Source of the DNA: Pseudomonas sp. ACN8
Lineage (GTDB): Bacteria > Pseudomonadota > Gammaproteobacteria > Pseudomonadales > Pseudomonadaceae
Assembly (NCBI RefSeq): GCF_002303925.1
Contig: NZ_MRCS01000053.1
Coordinates: 1 to 43,648 of the forward strand
DNA length: 43,648 nt
Reading direction: 5' to 3'
Translations under genes and position numbers: made by a program
The notes under the pieces: model-generated
Seen by the model: the letters and a program-made list of their open reading frames with translations, nothing else
Databases searched by the model: none
Told to the model about the DNA's origin: nothing
Shown: one piece after another, positions 7,630 through 15,698 of the stretch
Layout: every line of letters starts with the position of its first letter
Position numbering within the stretch: position 1 is the first letter of the stretch

Positions 7630-8721
7630 ATGACCGCCCGATTTCACAATCCAGTGGATACCCGTTTCGGCTGGGGCAGCCTGCAAGAGCTTGCCGCCAT
7701 CACCGAACACCAGAACGTTGCCGTCGTGACCTTTCCCGAAGCCCGTGGCCTGGGGCTGGTGGATCGCCTTCAAGCGCTGCTGGGCGAACGCCTGGTCTAC
7801 GTGATTGAAGATGTCCAGCCCAACCCCGATGTCGCGCAACTTCGCGCGACCTATGAACGCTTCTGGCAAGAAGCCGGCGATTGCCAGGTGGTGATTGCCG
7901 TCGGTGGCGGCAGTGCGATCGATACTGCCAAGGCGCTGATTGTCGGCACCGAATCAGGTCGCTTCGATGAGCTGCTGGCCTTGCTGGCCAGCGGTAAACC
8001 CTTCGTTCCGGTTCGCAGTAAACAGCTGATCGCAGCCCCGACCACGGCAGGCACCGGCAGTGAAGTCACGCCCTGGGCGACGATCTGGGACGCGGCCAAT
8101 CACAAAAAATACTCGCTGCACCTGGACTGCACCTGGCCAAGTGTCGCCATCATCGATCCGCAACTGATGCTCACGGTGCCGGCCAGCGTCACCGTTTCCA
8201 CCGGGCTGGATGCACTGTCCCACGCACTGGAGTCGATCTGGAACATCAACGCCAACCCGCTTTCCGACACCTTCGCCATCTCTGCCATCGAGGACATCCT
8301 CGAATGCCTGCCCTTGCTGCGGCGGGACCTGTCCAGCCAGGAACTGCGCTCACGGATGGCCCTGGCCGCACTCAAGGCCGGCATGGCGTTCTCCAACACC
8401 AAGACCGCACTGGCCCACTCCATCTCCTATGAGATGACCTTGCGCTACGGCCTGCCCCACGGCATCGCCTGCTCCTTCACCCTGCCACTGGTTTTGGGCC
8501 TGGCCTGGGGCCACGACGCGACGCGCGACAAGACCCTGCAACGGGTTTTCGGGCCAGATCTGGATAAAGCCCAGGCCCGTTTGCGCGCCTTCCTGCACAG
8601 CCTGGAGGTGAAAACCGAGTTCGCCGACTATGGCGTGACGGCCGAAGAGGCCCAGACCATGATCGATTTCGCCCTGCAGGGCGCACGCGGCAAGAACTTC
8701 ATCGGCGCACGAGCGGCCTAG
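7630..8721 (+). CDS. Iron-containing alcohol dehydrogenase, likely phosphonoacetaldehyde/2-hydroxyethylphosphonate dehydrogenase
   Basis: This 363-residue protein is a group III (iron) alcohol dehydrogenase. It has the nucleotide-binding G-G-G-S-A-I-D (residues 92-98), the T-T-A-G-T-G-S-E motif (138-145), and the metal set Asp194, His198, His263 and His277. The N-terminus N-P-V-D-T-R-F-G-W-G resembles the branch that includes PhpC-type enzymes, which interconvert phosphonoacetaldehyde and 2-hydroxyethylphosphonate. The cluster also holds phnX, which cleaves phosphonoacetaldehyde, so here the enzyme would probably run in the oxidative direction and feed phnX. AAGGACC lies just before the ATG. 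Substrate assignment rests on family branch plus context; a simple alcohol dehydrogenase cannot be excluded. Confidence 0.85.
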   Translation: MTARFHNPVDTRFGWGSLQELAAITEHQNVAVVTFPEARGLGLVDRLQALLGERLVYVIEDVQPNPDVAQLRATYERFWQEAGDCQVVIAVGGGSAIDTAKALIVGTESGRFDELLALLASGKPFVPVRSKQLIAAPTTAGTGSEVTPWATIWDAANHKKYSLHLDCTWPSVAIIDPQLMLTVPASVTVSTGLDALSHALESIWNINANPLSDTFAISAIEDILECLPLLRRDLSSQELRSRMALAALKAGMAFSNTKTALAHSISYEMTLRYGLPHGIACSFTLPLVLGLAWGHDATRDKTLQRVFGPDLDKAQARLRAFLHSLEVKTEFADYGVTAEEAQTMIDFALQGARGKNFIGARAA

Positions 8722-8804
8722 GGCTCGCCAGCCCCCAAAGACACTACACTGCCAGCGGCGTAACGAGCCGCGACGATTTCCTGCCGCACCTGAAAAAGAG
8801 TGCA

Positions 8805-8826
8805 CCCTGCGATGCAACTCGCAGGG
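8805..8826. promoter_or_regulatory. Inverted repeat upstream of the transporter gene
   Basis: CCCTGCGA-tgcaac-TCGCAGGG is a perfect 8-bp inverted repeat ending 25 bases before the transporter ATG. It could be an operator, an intercistronic RNA hairpin or a processing site. There is no T-run, so it is unlikely to be a terminator. Confidence 0.4.
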
Positions 8827-8851
8827 ACCGAACAAGAATAAGGAAAAGATC

Positions 8852-10147
8852 ATGAATCGTGCCCAAGCCATGCCAGGTCTCGCCGTACATACCGCATCGT
8901 TTCGCGTCGCCCAGTGGCGCATGCTGCTGGCAGCCATGTTTTGCTATCTGTTTTTCTATACCGGGCGACAAACGTTCGGTTTCGCCATTCCCGGTATCCA
9001 GGCCGAGTTCGGCTTTACCAAAGAGCACCTTGGCTGGGCATCGGCCGCCATGCTCTGGGCCTACGCCATTGGCCAGGCCATCAACGGCAACCTCGCCGAC
9101 AAGTTCGGTGGTCGACGCATCATGACCCTGGGCGCCGTGCTGTCCTGCGGCGCCAACTGGGTGACCAGTTTCGCCAGCGGTTTTGCCGGGCTGATCCTGC
9201 CCTGGGGCATCAATGGCTACTTCCAGGCATTGGGCTGGGCACCGGGCAGCCGGCTGATCTCCAACTGGTGGAGCGCGGGCGAACGCGGCAAGGTCTACGG
9301 CTTTTATGTGTTCGCGGCCGGCTGCGCGTCGGTACTGTCCTACGTGACCTCGATCGTCGTGCTGGAAGTGATGCATCTGGAGTGGCGCTGGATCTTCCGC
9401 CTGCCCGTATTGCTCATGCTGGCCGGCGGCATCATCTTCTACCTGGTGGCCCGCGAGCGTCCGCAGGACCTGGGTTTCGAACCGCCTGCCGACACCGGTG
9501 TGGCCAACGCCGAGGACAAAAGCCATGAAGTGGCCCAAGGCGAAGTCGAAACTTCCGCGCAGCGTTACAAGGCTGTTCTGAAAAACTTCCGCCTGATCAT
9601 CGCCGCCGTGTCCCTGGGTTTCCAGAACGCCGCCCGCTACGGTTTGATCGTCTGGGTGCCGGTGCACTTCCTGGGCGCCAACTGGAAGACCGGCGACAGC
9701 ATGATCGATCCGAAGTGGATCACCGTGGCCCTTCCCGTCGGCATGGCCATAGGTGCACTGAGCAACGGCTGGATCTCGGACAAACTGTTCGGCTCCAAAC
9801 GCTATCTGGCGATCATGCTCTACATGTTCCTCGGTGCAGCGACCAGCTTGTGGATGTGGACCCTTGCCCCCCACAGCGCAACCGGCCTTGTGGCGTTGTT
9901 TCTCTGCGGCTTCTTCGTGTACGGCCCCGCCTCCAGCTTCTGGGCGCTATGCCCGGACCTGGTCGGCGCCAAACGCGCCGGCACCGCGACCGGTGTGATG
10001 AACTTCTCGTCCTACCTGTTCGCCGGCCTGGCGGAACCGCTGATCGGCAGTATGCTCGACAGTACCGGCAACACCTCGCTGATCTTCATCGTGGTCACCG
10101 CGGCTTGTCTGTGCAGCGCGTCGGTGGCGCTGTTCATCAGGCGTTGA
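8852..10147 (+). CDS. MFS transporter of the organophosphate:phosphate antiporter type (probable phosphonate uptake)
   Basis: This 431-residue protein has about 12 membrane segments. The first helix motif F-F-Y-T-G-R-Q-T-F-G-F and the following W-A-Y-A-I-G-Q-A-I-N-G-N-L-A-D-K-F-G-G-R-R loop are characteristic of the OPA branch (GlpT, UhpT, phosphoglycerate transporters). The conserved Arg of helix 1 in that branch binds the substrate phosphate. Next to phnX and the PhpC-like dehydrogenase, the likely substrate is an organophosphonate such as 2-hydroxyethylphosphonate. That is inference from context; the sequence alone supports a phosphorylated or phosphonate anion. AAGGAAAAG precedes the ATG. 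It probably belongs to one operon with its neighbours (gap of 130 bases). Confidence 0.87.
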   Translation: MNRAQAMPGLAVHTASFRVAQWRMLLAAMFCYLFFYTGRQTFGFAIPGIQAEFGFTKEHLGWASAAMLWAYAIGQAINGNLADKFGGRRIMTLGAVLSCGANWVTSFASGFAGLILPWGINGYFQALGWAPGSRLISNWWSAGERGKVYGFYVFAAGCASVLSYVTSIVVLEVMHLEWRWIFRLPVLLMLAGGIIFYLVARERPQDLGFEPPADTGVANAEDKSHEVAQGEVETSAQRYKAVLKNFRLIIAAVSLGFQNAARYGLIVWVPVHFLGANWKTGDSMIDPKWITVALPVGMAIGALSNGWISDKLFGSKRYLAIMLYMFLGAATSLWMWTLAPHSATGLVALFLCGFFVYGPASSFWALCPDLVGAKRAGTATGVMNFSSYLFAGLAEPLIGSMLDSTGNTSLIFIVVTAACLCSASVALFIRR

Positions 10148-10201
10148 TGGCCCGGCCAGACAGATTGAATCAATGGCAGCGGCTCAGGAACAGGATCGTC
10201 T

Positions 10202-11074
10202 ATGTACCAGTACCACAAGTGGCTACGTTCATTTCATGCCGTGGCCAAGACCGGCAGCTTCACCCTCGCCGCCGAGTATTTGAGCGTCGGCCAGCCCACG
10301 GTCAGTGAGCAGGTCAATGCCCTGGAAAAGAAGTTTTCCGTGGAGCTGTTCCATCGCCGCGGCCGCTTTATCGAAATGAGTGCCGCCGGGCACCAGCTCT
10401 ACGCGATCACCCAGGGCCTGTTCGGCCAGGAGGATGAAGCCGTGCAATTGCTGCAAAGTTTCAAGCAACGCAAGACCGGCATGCTGCGCCTGGGCGCGGT
10501 GTCACCGCCGATTGCCATGAACCTGACCTACGAACTGATGCAACGGCATCCCGACATCGAGCTGGAAACCTCGTTCTCCCCGGAAAAAGAGACCCTGGAT
10601 CGCCTGTTCAACTTCGATATCGATGTGGCGATCCTGGCCCTGTCCGAATTCGACCAGCGTTTTGACACGCAGCTTTACCGACGCTACCCGATCATTGCCG
10701 TGGTGCGTGACGACCATCCATGGGCCCGGCAGAAAGAAGTGCATGTCGAGCAGATCAGCGAAGAGAAATGGGTACTGCGGGAAAAAAGCTCCCGCACTCG
10801 TCAACTGGTGGAGGAAAGCTGCAAGCACCTGGGCGTCGCACTGAACTGCGTCATGCAGTTGAACAGCCGCGAGGCCATCGTGCATGCCATCGCCAAGGGC
10901 ATCGGCATCGGTTTCGTCTCGGCGGTCGAATACGCTGAAACGCCCGGTACCAAACCGATCACCTTCGTCAATCACCCGTTTTCCATCGACTACCACCTGT
11001 GCTGCCTGGGCATTCGCCGAAATCGGCCAATGATCGCGGAACTGTTCGACTCGAGCCCGACACCGACCATCTGA
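10202..11074 (+). CDS. LysR family transcriptional regulator of the phosphonate cluster
   Basis: The 290-residue length is usual for the family. The N-terminal winged helix-turn-helix (residues 1-60) shows F-H-A-V-A-K-T-G-S-F-T-L-A-A-E-Y-L and Q-P-T-V-S-E-Q-V-N-A-L-E. The remainder is the periplasmic-binding-protein-like effector domain. AGGA lies 7 bases before the ATG. It sits in the same direction between the transporter and phnX, with short gaps (54 and 86 bases), unlike the usual divergent layout of LysR regulators. It most likely controls this cluster in response to a phosphonate or phosphonoacetaldehyde. The dyad at 7543 is a possible site. Confidence 0.9.
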   Translation: MYQYHKWLRSFHAVAKTGSFTLAAEYLSVGQPTVSEQVNALEKKFSVELFHRRGRFIEMSAAGHQLYAITQGLFGQEDEAVQLLQSFKQRKTGMLRLGAVSPPIAMNLTYELMQRHPDIELETSFSPEKETLDRLFNFDIDVAILALSEFDQRFDTQLYRRYPIIAVVRDDHPWARQKEVHVEQISEEKWVLREKSSRTRQLVEESCKHLGVALNCVMQLNSREAIVHAIAKGIGIGFVSAVEYAETPGTKPITFVNHPFSIDYHLCCLGIRRNRPMIAELFDSSPTPTI

Positions 11075-11160
11075 TTTCGCCTCACTCTTGAGCAATCCAT
11101 AGGTCTACTTCCTGGCGACAGGAGGGACGGCCTGCCCACAACAAAAAATGGAGAAATACC

Positions 11161-11988
11161 ATGAACTACCAACAACCGACCCAACTGCAAGCCGTGGTCC
11201 TGGACTGGGCCGGCACCGTCGTCGATTTCGGCTCCTTCGCCCCCACGCAGATTTTCGTCGAGGCCTTTGCCGAGTTCGGCGTCGCCGTTTCGCTGGAAGA
11301 GGCTCGGGGGCCGATGGGCATGGGCAAGTGGGATCACATCCGCACCCTGTGCAATCAACCGCAGATCGCTGAACGCTACCGTGCGGTGTTTGATCGCCTG
11401 CCGACCGATGACGATGTCACCGCACTGTACGAACGGTTCATGCCGCTGCAGATCGAGAAAATTGCCCTGCACTCGGCCCTGATTCCCGGCGCGCTTAACA
11501 CCATCGATGCCTTGCGCGACAAGGGCCTGAAAATCGGTTCCTGTTCCGGTTACCCGGCCGTGGTCATGGAAAAAGTGGTCGAACTGGCGCGGCACAATGG
11601 CTACGTGGCGGACCATGTGGTGGCCACCGACGAGGTGCCGAACGGCCGCCCCTACCCGGCCCAGGCCTTGGCCAACGTGATTGCCCTGGGGATCAGCGAC
11701 GTCGCCGCCTGCGTCAAGGTCGACGACACCTGGCCCGGCATTCTCGAAGGCCGGGCCGCCGGGATGTGGACGGTGGCGCTGACCTGTTCGGGCAATGCCC
11801 TGGGCTTGACCTACGAGCAATACAAGGCCCTGCCCTCCGACCGGCTGGACAGCGAACGGGCGCGTATCGTCAAGATGTTCGAAGGCTCCCGCCCGCACTA
11901 TCTGATCGACACCATCGTCGATCTGCCGGCGGTCATCGAAGACATCAATGCGCGACTGGCGCGAGGTGAAACGCCGCAAGGGTCCTGA
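11161..11988 (+). CDS. phnX: Phosphonoacetaldehyde hydrolase (phosphonatase)
   Basis: This 275-residue HAD-superfamily enzyme cleaves the C-P bond of phosphonoacetaldehyde to acetaldehyde and phosphate. Asp15 is the nucleophile in D-W-A-G-T, with the Ala17 that distinguishes phosphonatases from phosphatases. Lys56 in the cap motif G-M-G-K-W-D-H forms the Schiff base with the aldehyde. G-S-C-S-G-Y and V-K-V-D-D-T-W-P-G complete the HAD motifs. GGAGA precedes the ATG. In most Pseudomonas phn clusters the enzyme follows the aminotransferase phnW; here phnW is absent and an alcohol dehydrogenase stands in the cluster instead. Confidence 0.96.
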   Translation: MNYQQPTQLQAVVLDWAGTVVDFGSFAPTQIFVEAFAEFGVAVSLEEARGPMGMGKWDHIRTLCNQPQIAERYRAVFDRLPTDDDVTALYERFMPLQIEKIALHSALIPGALNTIDALRDKGLKIGSCSGYPAVVMEKVVELARHNGYVADHVVATDEVPNGRPYPAQALANVIALGISDVAACVKVDDTWPGILEGRAAGMWTVALTCSGNALGLTYEQYKALPSDRLDSERARIVKMFEGSRPHYLIDTIVDLPAVIEDINARLARGETPQGS

Positions 11989-12005
11989 GCTGATTCAGGC
12001 ATCGA

Positions 12006-12028
12006 GCGGCCGTCCCGTGGGCGGCCGC
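12006..12028. terminator. Hairpin between convergent phnX and AraC genes
   Basis: GCGGCCG and CGGCCGC form a perfect 7-bp stem with a 9-base loop in the 41 bases between the ends of phnX and the minus-strand AraC gene. The position suits a shared terminator, but there is no clear T-run on either side. Confidence 0.45.
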
Positions 12029-12029
12029 C

Positions 12030-12803
12030 TCACTTGAAAAAATCACTCGGCGTCTTGCCGAACTGCTTCTTGAACATGGTCGTGAACGCGCTCGGGCTGT
12101 CGTATCCCAGCTCCCCGGCGATGTCGATGATCTTCTCCCCCACGGCGATTCGTTCCAGCGCCAGCAGCAGTCGTGCTTGCTGGCGCCATTGGCCGAAGGT
12201 CATGCCGGTTTCCTTGCGAAACCTGCGCTGGATGGTTTTGGCGTCGAGGCTCAAGCGGGCGCTCCAGTCCGACAGGGTCGAGCCATCCCCGGGATTACGC
12301 TGCAGCGCGGTACAAATCAGGTTGATGCGTTGATCGGTGGGCTGCGGCAGGTTCAACGGCAAGGTCGGCAGGATCGTCAGTTCATCCAGAATCAGCCGCA
12401 GCACCCGGGCTTCCCGCGAGTCCGGATCGCAGTTGAAATCGAAATCGACCGAGACCTTGATCAGCTCACTCAACAATGCGGACACACTCACGGCCCGGGT
12501 TTCGGTGGGCAGATCCAGGCTCGCGTCGGGGTGCACGAACACGCTGCGCATCTTGATCGGCCCCACACAGCGAATCGAGTGCACTTCTCCACTTGGCATC
12601 CAGATGCCGCGGCTCGGCGGTACGGTCCATTGGCTGCTTGCGGCGTGCACCACCATCACACCTTCGATGGCATAGATCAGTTGATGCTTCTCGTGGGAGT
12701 GCGGCTGGATAAACCAGTTTTCCGGGTAATCGGTCGCGCTGCTGCGAACGTCCCAGTCGCCTTGGTCGATGTCCGCGAGAAATTTATCCAGTGGTTTGAT
12801 CAT
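12030..12803 (-). CDS. AraC family transcriptional regulator with cupin sensor domain
   Basis: The 257-residue protein has an N-terminal cupin-like domain (Q-P-H-S-H-E-K-H-Q-L-I-Y-A-I-E-G, about residues 35-50). The C-terminal double helix-turn-helix contains L-S-L-D-A-K-T-I-Q-R-R-F and I-A-G-E-L-G-Y-D-S-P-S-A-F-T-T-M-F, both typical of AraC/XylS regulators. AAGG lies six bases before the ATG at 12803; upstream in-frame starts are less well supported. It diverges from the fsr-type exporter with about 120 bases between them, the usual arrangement of a local regulator and its target. A short dyad (GCCCG/CGGGC near 12829-12849) lies in that region. Confidence 0.9.
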   Translation of the reverse strand: MIKPLDKFLADIDQGDWDVRSSATDYPENWFIQPHSHEKHQLIYAIEGVMVVHAASSQWTVPPSRGIWMPSGEVHSIRCVGPIKMRSVFVHPDASLDLPTETRAVSVSALLSELIKVSVDFDFNCDPDSREARVLRLILDELTILPTLPLNLPQPTDQRINLICTALQRNPGDGSTLSDWSARLSLDAKTIQRRFRKETGMTFGQWRQQARLLLALERIAVGEKIIDIAGELGYDSPSAFTTMFKKQFGKTPSDFFK

Positions 12804-12926
12804 GACGACCTTTTTGCGATAGTCGATGCCCGATCTACGCGAGACGGGCGATTTCAAGGCCCATAGGATAACGCCGAACCCTGAAATTGACTGCTTCGCA
12901 GTTAGCGTTTATCCGGAAGATCGCCC

Positions 12927-14156
12927 ATGTCGACCACCACCCTCAGTTCACCCTCACCCACAGCTTCGGTGGCCAGCCAGGCCAGCCCGCTGGTTATGCG
13001 CGTCATTGGCGCCTGTGCGCTGGCGCACCTGATCAACGACCTGATCCAGGCCGTGCTGCCGTCGATCTATCCGATGCTCAAGGCGAGTTATGGCTTGAGT
13101 TTCACCCAGGTCGGGCTGATCACCCTGACCTTCCAGCTCACCGCTTCACTGCTGCAACCGTGGATCGGTTTCTACACCGACCGTCACCCCAAGCCGTGGC
13201 TGCTGCCGGCCGGCATGGTCTGCACCCTGATCGGGATTCTGATGCTGTCGATGGTCGCCAGCTTCCCGGCGATTCTCGTGGCCTCGGCGCTGGTGGGGGT
13301 TGGCTCGTCGACCTTTCACCCTGAGACCTCACGGGTGGCGCGGCTGGCCTCGGGCGGTCGCTATGGCCTGGCACAGTCGACCTTTCAGGTCGGTGGCAAT
13401 GCCGGTAGCGCCTTCGGCCCATTACTGGCCGCCGCGATCATCATTCCCTATGGCCAGGGCAACGTCGCCTGGTTCGGCCTGTTCGCGGTGTTCGCCATCT
13501 TCGTGCAATACGGCCTGAGCCGCTGGTACCGCCATCACCTGAACCTGTTCAAGCTCAAGCAAGGCGGCAAGGCCACCCACGGTCTGTCCAAACGGCGGGT
13601 GACCTTCGCCCTGGTGGTGCTGGCGTTACTGGTGTTCTCCAAATACTTCTACATGGCCAGCTTCACCAGTTACTTCACCTTCTACCTGATCGAGAAATTC
13701 GACCTGTCGGTGGCCAGTTCGCAGCTGTACCTGTTCCTGTTCCTCGGCGCCGTCGCGGCGGGCACCTTCTTTGGTGGCCCGATCGGTGACCGGATCGGTC
13801 GCAAGCAGGTGATCTGGTTCTCGATCCTCGGCGCCGCGCCCTTCACCCTCGCCCTGCCCTACGTCGACCTGTTCTGGACCGGCGTGCTGAGCATGATCAT
13901 CGGCTTCATCCTCGCCTCGGCATTCTCGGCCATCGTGGTCTTCGCCCAGGAACTGGTGCCCGGCAACGTCGGCATGATCGCCGGGGTGTTCTTCGGGCTG
14001 ATGTTCGGTTTTGGCGGGATCGGTGCCGCGCTGCTGGGGCACCTGGCGGATATCCATGGCATCGAGTACGTCTACACCTTGTGCTCGTTCCTTCCGCTGT
14101 TGGGAATTCTGACCATACTGTTGCCGTCTACTGGACAACGCTCGTCGGGAGCGTGA
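12927..14156 (+). CDS. fsr: MFS efflux transporter of the fosmidomycin-resistance (Fsr) family
   Basis: This 409-residue protein has about 12 membrane segments and the Fsr family patterns. These include A-L-A-H-L-I-N-D-L-I-Q-A-V-L-P-S-I-Y-P near the N-terminus, G-I-G-x-S-x-F-H-P-E-style V-G-S-S-T-F-H-P-E-T-S-R-V-A-R, and F-G-G-P-I-G-D-R-I-G-R-K in the second half. E. coli Fsr exports fosmidomycin, a phosphonate antibiotic; natural substrates are unknown. GGAAG precedes the ATG. The gene diverges from an AraC regulator and is followed after 22 bases by a VOC-family gene. Its place beside a phosphonate catabolic cluster may be meaningful or chance. Confidence 0.9.
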   Translation: MSTTTLSSPSPTASVASQASPLVMRVIGACALAHLINDLIQAVLPSIYPMLKASYGLSFTQVGLITLTFQLTASLLQPWIGFYTDRHPKPWLLPAGMVCTLIGILMLSMVASFPAILVASALVGVGSSTFHPETSRVARLASGGRYGLAQSTFQVGGNAGSAFGPLLAAAIIIPYGQGNVAWFGLFAVFAIFVQYGLSRWYRHHLNLFKLKQGGKATHGLSKRRVTFALVVLALLVFSKYFYMASFTSYFTFYLIEKFDLSVASSQLYLFLFLGAVAAGTFFGGPIGDRIGRKQVIWFSILGAAPFTLALPYVDLFWTGVLSMIIGFILASAFSAIVVFAQELVPGNVGMIAGVFFGLMFGFGGIGAALLGHLADIHGIEYVYTLCSFLPLLGILTILLPSTGQRSSGA

Positions 14157-14178
14157 ACAGCCATCAGGAGGAACCCCC

Positions 14179-14574
14179 ATGAAAATCGTAGTCACCAGCG
14201 TGCTCGTCGATGATCAGGCCAAGGCGCTTGCTTTCTACCGGGATGTGCTCGGTTTTGAACTCAAGCACGATATCCCCATGGGCGAACATCGCTGGCTGAC
14301 GCTGACATCCCCAGGCGATCCCGATGGCGTCGAGTTGCTGCTGGAGCCCAATGCCCACAGCGCGGCAAAGACGTTCCAGAGCGCGATCAAGCAGGACGGT
14401 ATTCCCTGCACCTTTTTCGGTGTCGAAGACGTGCACGCCGAGTATGCCCGGCTCAGCGCCGCCGGCGTGCAATTCACCCGCCCGCCGACGGTGATGGGGC
14501 CGGTCACCCTGGCGGTACTGGACGACACCTGCGGCAACCTCATCCAGATTGTCCAGCACCACTCAACCGCCTGA
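14179..14574 (+). CDS. VOC superfamily (glyoxalase/bleomycin-resistance fold) protein
   Basis: The 131-residue protein shows two beta-alpha-beta-beta-beta halves. The N-terminal V-D-D-Q-A-K-A-L-A-F-Y-R-D-V-L-G-F pattern and the C-terminal D-D-T-C-G-N-L-I-Q-I-V motif are typical of VOC proteins. Family members include glyoxalase I, extradiol dioxygenases and fosfomycin-inactivating FosA/FosB; this one does not show the FosA sequence pattern, so the substrate is open. It starts 22 bases after fsr with AGGAGG just before the ATG, so the two are probably co-transcribed and may share a detoxification role. Confidence 0.88.
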   Translation: MKIVVTSVLVDDQAKALAFYRDVLGFELKHDIPMGEHRWLTLTSPGDPDGVELLLEPNAHSAAKTFQSAIKQDGIPCTFFGVEDVHAEYARLSAAGVQFTRPPTVMGPVTLAVLDDTCGNLIQIVQHHSTA

Positions 14575-14733
14575 TCATTTCTGCTACCCGCCCTGTAGCA
14601 CTCGGTAACACCCGGCCCCAGTGCGGTGCGTCTTTTAAACGCCATACCGTGCGCCACCCCGCTCCATACGGGGGCCACCTGCCATGGCGTACTTTGTGCA
14701 TCCAAAGGCCATCCTCTTCTGCCTGTAGTCGCC

Positions 14734-15558
14734 ATGCGCCCCAAGGAACTGAAACTCTGGACCACCGGTGTCGCCCACCTGCTCGACCTGCCTGCCGGGC
14801 ATGGGCGGCTGTCGGGATTGAGCCATTGGCTTCGGCAAATCTGCCCGGTCGATCATTTCGTGTTGTTTGTCTACGAAGGCAATCACCGGCCACTGGCGTT
14901 GTTCGATACGTTCTCGGCGGACAAGCGCGCAGTGTATGTCGACGACTATCAGTGCGGGCCCTACCTGCTCGATCCGTTCTACCTGGCCTGCACACGCGGG
15001 CAGGCGCCCGGGCTGTGGCGTTTGCGCCAGTTCGCCCCCGACCACTTCTACCTCGGCGAGTACTTCCTGACCTATTACCAGCAAACCGGACTGGCCGAGG
15101 AAGTGGCGTTCTTCGTCGACCTCGGTGGCGGTGCCACGGCGGTGTTGTCGTTGATGCGATCCAGCGCCAGTTGCGCGTTCAGCCGTGACGAAATGCAATT
15201 GGTCGAGTGCGCGCAAGCGGTGGTCGAGCAAGTCATCAATGAAGCCTGGCGCTTGCGTCAGGCCCAGCAACCGCGCCCGGCACAGGACCTGGACTTCAAG
15301 ATCCGCGAAGCTTTCGACCACTTCGGCGCGCACATCCTCACCGGGCGCGAGCAGGAAATCGTTCAACTGTTGCTGCGCGGTCACTCCAGCGCCTCGGTGG
15401 CCGAACAACTGAACATCAGCCCCGGCACGGTGAAGATTCACCGCAAGAACATCTACGCCAAGCTCGGCATTGGCAGCCAATCGGAGCTGCTGGGACTGTT
15501 TATTCGAGAGTTGACGGAAGATCCGTTGCAGGCGCCAGGCCTCAAGCTGCAAGCCTGA
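14734..15558 (+). CDS. LuxR-type helix-turn-helix transcriptional regulator
   Basis: The 274-residue protein ends in a LuxR/GerE DNA-binding domain (about residues 205-265) with L-T-G-R-E-Q-E-I-V-Q-L-L-L-R-G-H and the recognition region L-N-I-S-P-G-T-V-K-I-H-R-K-N-I-Y-A-K-L-G-I. The first 190 residues are not an evident acyl-homoserine-lactone or receiver domain, so the signal is unknown. The ATG at 14734 is chosen because the coding pattern starts there, although its ribosome site is weak. A REPIN follows the stop after about 24 bases. The gene stands alone on the plus strand. Confidence 0.87.
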   Translation: MRPKELKLWTTGVAHLLDLPAGHGRLSGLSHWLRQICPVDHFVLFVYEGNHRPLALFDTFSADKRAVYVDDYQCGPYLLDPFYLACTRGQAPGLWRLRQFAPDHFYLGEYFLTYYQQTGLAEEVAFFVDLGGGATAVLSLMRSSASCAFSRDEMQLVECAQAVVEQVINEAWRLRQAQQPRPAQDLDFKIREAFDHFGAHILTGREQEIVQLLLRGHSSASVAEQLNISPGTVKIHRKNIYAKLGIGSQSELLGLFIRELTEDPLQAPGLKLQA

Positions 15559-15581
15559 GACCTGCAGGTTAGTAGAGAACC

Positions 15582-15673
15582 CTGTAGGAGCGAGCCTGCT
15601 CGCGATGGCGTCAGTACGGCCAACATCCCTGTTTCTGATACACCGCCATCGCGAGCAGGCTCGCTCCTACAGG
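15582..15673. repeat. REPIN (inverted pair of REP elements)
   Basis: Two copies of the CTGTAGGAGCGAGCCTGCTC-type element face each other about 45 bases apart, the form called REPIN in P. fluorescens. It lies between the convergent LuxR-type and DUF6124 genes. Such elements are mobilised by RAYT transposases; none is in this window. Confidence 0.9.
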
Positions 15674-15698
15674 TTTATCGGTGTTCTGGAGAGTATGG

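Noticed and set aside
14179..14574. VOC protein as a FosA fosfomycin-resistance enzyme
   Set aside because: The fold matches, but the FosA-specific sequence pattern is not visible, so only the superfamily is given.
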